This document shows, piece after piece, positions 56,162 to 64,000 of a DNA stretch of 64,000 nucleotides. Within the stretch, counting starts at the first letter, position 1; each line of letters begins with the position of its first letter. Location of the stretch: contig CM030932.1 of the NCBI GenBank assembly GCA_018136815.1, forward strand, positions 812,081 to 876,080. The letters are read 5' to 3'. Both the position numbers and the translations under genes were made by a program. The DNA is from Isochrysis galbana (taxonomy: Eukaryota; Haptophyta; Isochrysidales; Isochrysidaceae). The notes below the pieces were generated by a model. That model searched no databases, was not told the origin of the DNA, and was given only the letters and a program-made list of their open reading frames with translations.

Positions 56162-58876
56162 ATGGGGGTCACCCCCACCTCTGCAGAGTCGGGCATCATG
56201 CCTGCCCTGCCCCCTTTCTCCTCTCCGGACGGTCATCCACCACCACCTTCACAGGGGGAGGTGATGCCCTCCCTCGCCTCTCCTTCTGATCTCTCTGCGG
56301 TGCCTCCGCCATCATCTCCGCCTTCACCGCCGGAGTCCGTCGGATACAGGTCCAAGCCCGAGTCTCACCAGGGTGAGGATAATCCTCTGGAAGGATTCCT
56401 CCCCTCTCCTCGCGCATGCCTCGAGGCACCACCACCCTTACCATCGGACTCGGAGGCCGCCTACGAGCCCTACCATCCTTCGCTCGAACGCCTCTCGGTC
56501 GCCTCGGCCGCCCCAAGTCAGCCGTCTCGTTGTGGAGAGGCCCCGGGCCTACTGCCCGACTCCCTTCTTCATCTCTCTCCTTCTCCTTCTCCACCGTCTG
56601 CTACGGTCCCGCCGCCAACCTCTTCGGCTTCACCGGGGGTCAACCCCGTAGAGCTGCGCTATATTGAGCTGATGCAGGCCATGGCCGCACAGTTCTCTCA
56701 GCAACTCGCTGCCGTCACCAGCGCGATCGAGCGAAGCCGACTCCCTCCTACTCCAGTCCAGGCAGCCAGCCCGCCTCCACCTCCATCCGATGATGGCGGC
56801 GAAACTGTTTTGCCTCCGCCACCGCCGCTCCCTCGCTCCTCATCGAAATCTAAGAAGACTCGGAAGGACAAGAAGAACCGCCGCCGCCGCCGCTACAGTT
56901 CTCCTACTTCTTCGTCTTCCTCGTCTTCGTCCCCGGTCTCCGGCTCGCGTTCATCTAACTACTCGTCGACCAGCGATTCGGATTCCGACGGATCATCCGA
57001 ATCTACGGACTCGCGCCGCAAGCCTCGCCGCGCCAAGGGTAGCCACTATGCTACCTCAGGCAAAGGTTATCATACTAAGGAGGGACGGCCGTCTATGATG
57101 GTCCCCGAAGGTTTACATTCTAACTCTCGCCGATCTCTCCGCCCCCACGCTTCTAAGTCCAAGTCAGGCCAGCATAGTAACCGGGAGAGTCGACGTCACG
57201 CTAAGCGCCACGCCGCTCCTCCCGCGGACCCAGCCCTGTCTGATGAGCCGGACATTCTTGAACAATGGCTACGGCACTATGGGCGCCACGGCAAGGCCTA
57301 CTCCGACTCCGCTAGTGCCCCACTCGAATACCAGGTGATGGCGGCCCGTGAGGTCCCATCTGGTGAGTCCTGGCATGCTCGCATCATTTACACGACTCGC
57401 ACTCTCACAAAATGGGTGCGCGCTCGTACGTTCGTCCGCACTAAGGGCGGCACTCGCGATGCTAAGTCTAGCCTCGAGAGCCTCCAGTCGCTGCGCTTCC
57501 CCGCCGACCTACGCTCTACCGATCCGAATAAGGCGGCAGCTTCCTGGGATGGATTCCGCATGCAACTGATCCGCGCACTCGAGGGCTCACTCACCTCGGG
57601 CGTGGACTGGCAGGACGCCCTCAATGGCCTTCTCCTCGCCGCTCGCGATCCGAAAAAGGGCCATCCCCGCATCATGGCCTATGTCCTTGATGCGGTCAGG
57701 GACTCGGTCCTCTGCGCTAACCCGTGCTTGCATGCCGACGTGCTGATCGCAAAGTGCGACCAATCATTCGCCGCCGGGGCAAAAGGTTTCGCCAAAGAGA
57801 CTGCGTCCGCGGAATGGGACCGTTGCACCACGCGCTCGGAGGGCGAGGACTTAGTGACTCTTGCCACTCGAGTGACCGACGCCTTTGTTCGCAAGATGAA
57901 CGATCCGACGGTGACGGCCGCTAACGTCTTCAAGTTTCCTGCCTTCACGCATGAGATCAACGAGCGATTCGACGCCTGCGTCAAAGCCGACGAAAGCGAC
58001 CGCGCACGGGGAGCGGAGAACTCGTTCGAGTTCCTCAAAGCGTGGAAGCGAGGCATAGAGGCGGTCGCCGCAGGAGACGCGCCGCATCACTCGCTCTCTT
58101 GCATCTCGATCGCGCGCATGGTGCTGGCTCCAGCGGAGCAGGCACGTGCTGAGGCTTCGCGGAGCAGCAAGCAGATGGACGGTCCGCTCACAATCGCCCA
58201 CATCGACGACGTCGTCCGGATGGTCAAGGATCGCCTGGGTTCGTCGAAGCCGGCTCCGGACAAAAGCGACAAACCCTCGGCCGCTACCTCAGGAAGCGGC
58301 CGCGGCTCCGATACTCGAAATAATCGCAATGGAGATCGGTCCCACCAGGGACGCACCGACCACACCAGGGAGCCGCCTCCCAAGTTGGAGGGTGGACTCC
58401 CACCTCTCGACGCACCGCCCTCGCAAAAGAGCCGCCGCTGCGCGCCGCCTGCGGACAACCTCGGCCATCCCGAGGGAGCCAAATGGGATTTGGAGTCGTG
58501 GCGTAATGCTAAGGTAGATTTCGACCCGATGTCACGCTATTGTGGGCACGCTGATTTGGCTGCTTCATTCGCTAGGGCCCGTCCGACCGACGCATCTATG
58601 AAGGTGCCTCGCACGCAGCGCCCTACGTCTGAGGGCGGTGTATGGACCACAGCCACCGGCTGTGCCTATTGCGCCTTCCGCCCCGCTCCTCCCGATCACG
58701 ATACGGCTCGTCCCGACCATCCCGATAATTGGCGATATGGGACAGGCGATGGCGCCCATTCGCCGTACTACTGCCAGCCGTTCATTCGCTTCCTTTGCGA
58801 GGGCGAGCCGGAGATCCCCGACGCCCACCGCGCCTACCTTCGTCGTCTCGTCGTCCTCGGCCGCAACCGCCGTTAG
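56162..58876 (+). CDS. Gag polyprotein of the gypsy element
   Basis: 904 aa from ATG 56162, the first ATG in frame after the LTR; 975 aa if translation begins at ATG 55949 inside the LTR. The N-terminal third is Pro/Ser-rich. Then come VNPVELRYIELMQAMAAQF, a basic Arg/Ser block (KKTRKDKKNRRRRRYS) likely to bind nucleic acid, and from about 57220 a helical region typical of Ty3 Gag capsids (for example WDGFRMQLIRALEGS and ATRVTDAFVRKM). Near the C-terminus Cys/His residues (CGHADLA, then GCAYCAF, then YYCQPF) could form an unusual zinc-binding site. The standard CCHC knuckle is not seen. It ends with UAG at 58874-58876, in the same frame as pol. A gag fragment of the same family is at 42830-42955 (-). 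Confidence 0.85.
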   Translation: MGVTPTSAESGIMPALPPFSSPDGHPPPPSQGEVMPSLASPSDLSAVPPPSSPPSPPESVGYRSKPESHQGEDNPLEGFLPSPRACLEAPPPLPSDSEAAYEPYHPSLERLSVASAAPSQPSRCGEAPGLLPDSLLHLSPSPSPPSATVPPPTSSASPGVNPVELRYIELMQAMAAQFSQQLAAVTSAIERSRLPPTPVQAASPPPPPSDDGGETVLPPPPPLPRSSSKSKKTRKDKKNRRRRRYSSPTSSSSSSSSPVSGSRSSNYSSTSDSDSDGSSESTDSRRKPRRAKGSHYATSGKGYHTKEGRPSMMVPEGLHSNSRRSLRPHASKSKSGQHSNRESRRHAKRHAAPPADPALSDEPDILEQWLRHYGRHGKAYSDSASAPLEYQVMAAREVPSGESWHARIIYTTRTLTKWVRARTFVRTKGGTRDAKSSLESLQSLRFPADLRSTDPNKAAASWDGFRMQLIRALEGSLTSGVDWQDALNGLLLAARDPKKGHPRIMAYVLDAVRDSVLCANPCLHADVLIAKCDQSFAAGAKGFAKETASAEWDRCTTRSEGEDLVTLATRVTDAFVRKMNDPTVTAANVFKFPAFTHEINERFDACVKADESDRARGAENSFEFLKAWKRGIEAVAAGDAPHHSLSCISIARMVLAPAEQARAEASRSSKQMDGPLTIAHIDDVVRMVKDRLGSSKPAPDKSDKPSAATSGSGRGSDTRNNRNGDRSHQGRTDHTREPPPKLEGGLPPLDAPPSQKSRRCAPPADNLGHPEGAKWDLESWRNAKVDFDPMSRYCGHADLAASFARARPTDASMKVPRTQRPTSEGGVWTTATGCAYCAFRPAPPDHDTARPDHPDNWRYGTGDGAHSPYYCQPFIRFLCEGEPEIPDAHRAYLRRLVVLGRNRR

Positions 58877-61800
58877 GGAATAGGCGAGGCCGCCGCCATA
58901 TGCTTCGTTGACTTCTCAATTCCTCGGCGGCCTGGACCGCCACCCCTCTCGCCTCTCGATACTTCTGTCATTCCCTTTCGCGTTTCATTTCGTACCTCTA
59001 ACGTTTCGCCTCTCCGATCTACGAGCTCGCCGTCCCTCGGACGGCTGAGCAAATCCTTCTTGTTGTCTTTGCAACCTGGGGATGCTACCCTAGGTTGCGA
59101 TGCCGTCGTTCCCGAAGTTCGCGTTTTCGTTTCAGTCGTTCAATCGATCCGGAGTCACCCCCATCTGCTCATGTGCGGTGGGGACGATTCGACTCCGGGA
59201 GTCCCGTTCTCTCTCGCCGTTCGTTCGCTACCTCCTTCGTCGCTCTCGTCGTCCTCGAATCATTCGTTCAATGCTCTCGATTACGAGCGCTCAACGCTAG
59301 TTCTTGCCTTGAGCCCCGTCGCTGCCGATCCGTCTGCTGTCGCCAGTCAAATCCTGGATGGACTGGCCGATTTGTTCCCTCGAAACTCGCCGTTAAGCTG
59401 CCTTGGCCGTGCCAGCGAGGTTAGCCCCTCCGGATGGACGGTGGCCTATACCCTTGCTGTTCGTCGCTGGCTCGCGCCGCCTACGATGGTTGCGCCAACC
59501 CGATTGGGTTGGCGACCGATACCGACTAGCTCGTCTGATGAATCGTTCGCTGACGGAGGGGTATTCGCCGATATGCCCTCCGTCGTACAACGCGCATTCC
59601 GTCGATTGTTCCGTTCGCAACCCGCTCTATTCTCGTCCGACTCTCTTCCGGCTGCCGCGTCCCGTTCTTTTCAGACGGCTCGCACGTTGGTCGCCGCGTC
59701 TCCGTCCATTCCGGTCACTCGCAGTCTCATTTCCGTTTCCGCTGTCGTTCCGCTTTGCCAGTTTTCAGCGCGCCTGACGTTGGTTCCGGCCGCTGAAGAT
59801 TTGCTCGTTCATCTCGCGCGCACCCGTCCTTCCTTGAGGGAGGGCGAGGCCCTCTCGTATGTTATTGATCTCGCTTTCCAACGTGCCGCTGCCCACGGTG
59901 CCGCGCACGTTATGCCGAAAGATATCGCCGAGGCGGCACAGCTCGTTCTTCGTCCTGGTCAACCGCCTGAGTCTCCGGCTCAGGTGCTGCCCATTCACTT
60001 CGACGAAATGTGTGTCACGCTCGGCGACATTAGGCGTGACGTCGATGCCGTGAAGACCGACGGCATCTCCTCTCCTCGCGTCTTGGTTATCGGCGAGACA
60101 AGTGGAGTGGTCTCGTCCATGTTTCTGCTCGCTGGTGCTGATGTGGCGACATGTGATTTGTTTCCTTCCGAAGTCGACTACGTTCCGCACTTCGACGGGG
60201 ACGCGGATCTCGTCCAAGACCTCGGATGGGACCTGATTATCGCGCACCCGCCGTGCACCTATCTCTCGAACGCTGGCTTGAGGTGGATCCACTCCAACCC
60301 GCAGCGTATGTCTGATACGATTTCGGCCGTCGCGCAATTTCGCCGTCGCTTGAACGCCAAGGCTCCGTTCCTGGCGGTGGAAAACCCGAAGATGCACCAC
60401 TACGCCAAATCGCTACTCGGAGGTCTCGAAGCCACGCAATACGTCCACCCATGGCATCATGGAACGGGACACACCAAGGCCACGGGGCTCTACCTTTCGG
60501 CTAGCCTTCCCCCGCTCGTGCCGACTTGCATTGTTCCTGGTCGTAAGCACGCTATGGCAAATCTACCTATGTCCCCTCATCGCGGCTCTATGCGCAGCCG
60601 CACCTACGTGGGCATAGCCGGTGCGATGGCGATGCAGTGGATGCCCGTCGTTCTCGACTACTGCCGCCGTACTCCGACTCGTCCAGCCGCGTCCGCCGCC
60701 TCTCTTCTATCTCAGGCTCGTGACCTGCAATCGAGCCAATTGGCGGCTCACGCTCGTTCCAGTTCCGAATCATCGAATGTTTCGAGTGTCGCCGCGATTG
60801 ATATGGAGTGGCGGCCGTGGCTAGGGTCGCCCCGCTCGTCGTTGTTACCCGTCCGTCCCGCTCGGATGATTCGCAAGGTCCGCAACCGCTGGCGTGTATG
60901 GACGGCGGTACGCGGGACGCAAGGCTCGATATCGTATGCCTGGTTGCCGTTGTCTCCGTCGTTAGCGTCGGCTCTCGATGCGGAAGTCAGCCTTCACTCG
61001 TCTGCGGTAGAGGAGGAGGCGTTGCCGATCCTTGCTCCCTCTCCCTCTCCCTCGTCCTCATCGCCGTTCGTGCCGATGCCTCCGCTCTTGGAGACATGCG
61101 CCTCCGTTTCTTTCCCGGACACATTTACTCCTGAGGGCTGGCATGCCGCCTTGCGTCTGACCTGGTCGGGCCAGGAACGCCTCGCTCTGCTTCCGACGCC
61201 GCCATCTCGCCTAGGCTTGGGTGCCTTGCCGGACTTGCACCCGCCGCTGCCTCCGCTCGACCGCCCCGCTCGCCGCTCAGTTGCTGAGGTCATTGCCGAC
61301 CATAAGCAGCGGCACGCCGCTTTCGTTCCCTCGGGTTTCGCGCCTGCTCTCGGCCTTCCTGCTGTTGTCGCTTCTGTGACCAGGGAGGTACCGGCGAGGC
61401 TTGTCTCCGACACGCCGCCTAGCCTCTACCCCCGTCACTGCCTATATGTTCGCGATCTTATCGTTTGCCGTCAATCCGCTACGGGCCCTACTCGTTATAT
61501 CGTCGATTCCGCTCTCGCCGTCAACAAGACTCTCGCCGACACGGGAGCCGGCCCCTCGGTTGTGACCACCGAGTTGTTGGCTGCATTGCCCCGCGACGCT
61601 TGCGTCTTGATCGAACACGCTTCGGACCGACCTGCCGTTGTCGGACCGGATGGTAACCCCCTCCGTACCCGCGGCTATGCCACGTTGGTCTTCTCTCTCT
61701 CCGGTGTCGAATTCCGACACCGTTTCCTCGTTGTCGAAGGCGCGCCTATGCTTCTCCTGGGAAACGATTTCCTGGAAGCATACGCCGCTTGCATCGAACT

Positions 61801-64000
61801 GTCGCCGGAAGCTGGGCGTGATGGCCGCTTGACCCTTATGGTCGACGATCGTCGCGTTCCGTCCCTCGTCTCCACTCGTCCTCGTCTCTCCTCTGCACCG
61901 CTTGTCGCCGTGATCTCCGCCGACTCACCACGGGCAGAGGAGTCGTCGCTCGTTCCTATCTCGGACAACGTTTCCTCCTGTCAGGCTCACGGCGAATCGC
62001 CGCCGGCGATGCCGACGTCGATTCCCTTGCCGCCCCTCGATCCCGAGCTCGAGCCGCCCCCTCGTTTCGACTTCACTCGCAGTCCTCCTTCGTCTCCTTC
62101 TCCCTCGTTCGCCGCTGTCGATGTCGAGCCGCTTTTCGCAAAGGGATCCCCGTCGGCTGCCTCGTTGAAAGAGTTTGCTCTGTACACCAGGCAGCCCATC
62201 ACCATCCCCGCGCGATCGAAGGGTACGTTCTCTGTTCGCCTACCTCTAGAGGTCATCGAGAACTACCCCGACTCCGCCATTCTCGTCGACCGTCTACCGC
62301 CCCGTGACGGCCTCGATTCTCCTCCGATGGTCGCCACCAGCGTCGAAACCCCCACCCCGGAGGGGGAGGTGTTGGTCACCGTCTGGAACCTGGCGCCACG
62401 TCCGGTAACTCTTCCTGCGTACTCGCCGGTGGCGTCAGCTCACATCGAGTACAAGTTGCACGAAGCGCGGTCGACAGCCGCCGGTGATGGAGACGACCCC
62501 GAGTCCTCGCTCACCGAGGCACAGCGCGCGCTCCTCGACGCTATCACCATTGATCCCGACAAGCAATTGTCGCCGTCCCAGAAGCAGCGCGTACGCTGCC
62601 TGCTGGCACGGCATGTCGACGCGTTCGCCCTCGACCCGAAGAACCCTCGGCACACGCACGTGATGGAGGTCGAGCTGCCTCTCCTCCCCGGCGCTACAGC
62701 CCACCGACACGCTCCGTCCAAGATGGGTGACGAGGGCCGCGCCATCGTCGACAAGCACGTCGCTGAGATGGAGGCGGCGGGCATCATTCGTAAGTCCAAT
62801 TCGCCATGGGCTTCGCGGGTTGTTCTCGTCGGTAAGAAAGATGGATCCGTTCGCTTCTGCGTCGACTATCGGGACACGAACTCGAAGCTTCGTATCTCGG
62901 ACAGCCCTCTACCGCTCACCGTCGAAGCGATCGATCGTTTATCTCGAGGCCAAGGCTCTCGAGATTCTTTGTTTCTCTGCTTGCTCGATCTCGCCTCCGG
63001 TTTCTGGTGTCTGCCTATCAAGGAGGAGGACAAACCCATCACGGCGTTCTGTACCCACCGCCAGAAGTACGAGTTCAACTACCTCCCGTTCGGCGTCCAG
63101 TCCGGCCCGTCCTACATGTGTCGTCTCATGGACGCGGTGCTCCAGGGCCTCGCGTGGGAGATTTGCATGCCGTACCTGGACGACATCGGGATTTGGTCGA
63201 CAGGTACAGGCAGCACTCTTGAGGAACGCATCGACGCCTCCTTCGAGCAGATGCTCCATCGTCTCGACCTCGTCCTCGAACGGCTCCGATGGGCCGGTCT
63301 CTCATGTAAGGCCTCCAAGTGCATCTTGTTCGCTATCAAGGGCGAGTACCTCGGGCACGTCGTTTCTCGTCGTGGTCTCGAGATGGACCCCAAGAAAGTC
63401 GAGGCGGTACGCTCGATCGATCCGCGTCACATCAACTCGCTCGAAAAAGTCCGCTCGTTTCTCGGTCTTTGCTCGTACTACCGTCGGTTCATCAAGGGCT
63501 TCGCGCACGTCGCGGCCCCTCTCACCGACCTCACGCGTACGGGTGTCGATGTGGCCACCGTCTCTCAGTCACCTGAGTGCCAGACCGCGATCCGCTGCCT
63601 CATCGATCTCATCACGTCTGCTCCAGTGTTGGCTGCGCCTCGTCACGACAAGGAGTTCATCGTCAAGACGGACGCGGCCAGTACTCTGGGTATCGGCGGA
63701 GTCCTGTCGCAAATTGACGACCACGGGCACGAGCATGTCGTCGCGTATTACGGTCGCCGCCTCACCGCCGCGGAGCGTCATTGGACCACCACCGAAGTGG
63801 AGCTTCTCGCCGCCTTGGAAAGCATTCGCACTTGGCGACCGTACCTTTGGGGCCGGCACTTCCGCCTCGTCATTGATCACCAAGCTCTCCGTTGGTTACA
63901 CACCATGAAGGACACCGTCCAGGGTGGGCCAGCGTCGCGCCTGATGCGATGGGCGCTCAAGTTGTCCGAGTATCGCTTCACCGTCGAGCACAAGCCGGGC
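58877..64000 (+). CDS. Pol polyprotein with methyltransferase-like domain (partial, runs off window)
   Basis: 1708 codons open without a stop, directly after the gag UAG and in its frame; the first in-frame ATG is at 59171. Residues 1-400 are of unknown nature. About 401-590 (60077-60640) is a cytosine-methyltransferase-like domain: RVLVIGETSGVV (SAM site), WDLIIAHPPCTYLSNAG (60245), VENPKMHHYA, HGTGHTKATGLYL and SRTYVGIAGAMAMQW. This is the order seen in phage proteins annotated as DNA cytosine methyltransferases. The aspartic protease has LADTGAGPSVV (61538) and LLLGNDFL (61751). The reverse transcriptase has RFCVDYRDTN, LPFGVQSGP, YLDD (63173) and GYSYYRRF-like LGLCSYYRRF. RNase H has VKTDAAS (63671), TTEVELLAAL and VIDHQALRWL. 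Integrase is presumably downstream. Confidence 0.92.

Larger units (their letters stand above)
55269..64000 (+). mobile_element. Ty3/gypsy LTR retrotransposon, 5' 8.7 kb, with captured methyltransferase domain
   Basis: Order: 5' LTR (55269-56119), gag (56162-58876), then a single pol frame still open at the window end with methyltransferase-like, aspartic protease, reverse transcriptase and RNase H domains. Integrase and the 3' LTR would lie beyond 64000. The order protease-RT-RNase H, and the reverse transcriptase sequence itself, are of Ty3/gypsy type. Gag and pol are uninterrupted apart from the one UAG between them. This and the related solo LTRs suggest recent activity. No TGG-type primer-binding site is obvious right after the LTR; the first internal bases are GGTGTAGAATCC. 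Confidence 0.9.

Noticed and set aside
59765-60400. 211-aa minus-strand ORF opposite pol
   Set aside because: Antisense of the methyltransferase-bearing pol frame, which has clear motifs on the plus strand.
62727-63908. 393-aa plus-strand ORF in another frame of pol
   Set aside because: Ser/Arg-rich shadow of the reverse transcriptase frame; RT and RNase H motifs are all in the pol frame.

Overview
This is a 64 kb piece of nuclear DNA from a GC-rich, intron-rich unicellular eukaryote. Coding exons are joined by short introns, mostly with GTGAGN or GTGCGN donors and CAG/TAG acceptors. CT/GA microsatellites and poly-G/poly-C runs are everywhere. The window holds cilium genes (IFT140, a Chibby homologue, a FAM227-type protein), a sphingolipid desaturase and a signal-peptide-bearing HAD nucleotidase. 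A flagellated alga, most likely a haptophyte, fits best; this is inferred from style and gene content, not proven. No rRNA, tRNA or CRISPR was recognised.

Layout. 1.8-5.1 kb (-): 11-exon HAD 5'-nucleotidase. 7.0-8.2 kb (+): Chibby. 10.7-17.7 kb (+): nearly complete IFT140 in 17 recognised exons. 18.3-19.4 kb (-): BED-finger ORFs. 20.4-22.1 kb (-): ankyrin protein. 24.3-25.7 kb (-): FAM227-like protein. 26.9-27.3 kb (-): small two-exon gene. 27.6-29.8 kb (-): PCIF1/CAPAM-type cap methyltransferase. 31.7-31.9 kb (-): small membrane protein. 34.1-35.8 kb (+): sphingolipid delta-4 desaturase. 38.1-41.4 kb (-): F-box/RCC1 protein. 44.8-45.6 kb (-): uncertain ORFs. 46.5-48.0 kb (+): B3GNTL1-like glycosyltransferase. 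49.1-53.4 kb (-): six-exon fusion of a TYW5-type JmjC tRNA hydroxylase with an aldo/keto reductase. 53.6-54.4 kb (+): transposase-like HTH fragment. 55.3-64.0 kb (+): 5' part of an apparently intact Ty3/gypsy LTR retrotransposon that runs off the window.

Two things stand out. First, the retrotransposon's Pol reading frame carries, ahead of its aspartic protease, reverse transcriptase and RNase H, a complete-looking phage-type DNA cytosine-methyltransferase-like domain. Gag and Pol share one frame and are separated by a single UAG. Two solo LTRs of the same family, each with a perfect 5-bp target duplication, and further fragments lie elsewhere in the window. Second, the wybutosine-pathway JmjC hydroxylase is fused in frame, within one exon, to an aldo/keto reductase; both active sites are intact.

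A third theme is local duplication of exon pieces into introns or flanks: desaturase exon 1, B3GNTL1 exon 1, the Chibby exon 1 donor region, and an inverted copy of an IFT140 exon. Several genes begin beside long CT/GA or similar purine/pyrimidine tracts. Exon borders were read by eye from splice signals, phase and protein similarity, so terminal exons are the least certain parts.
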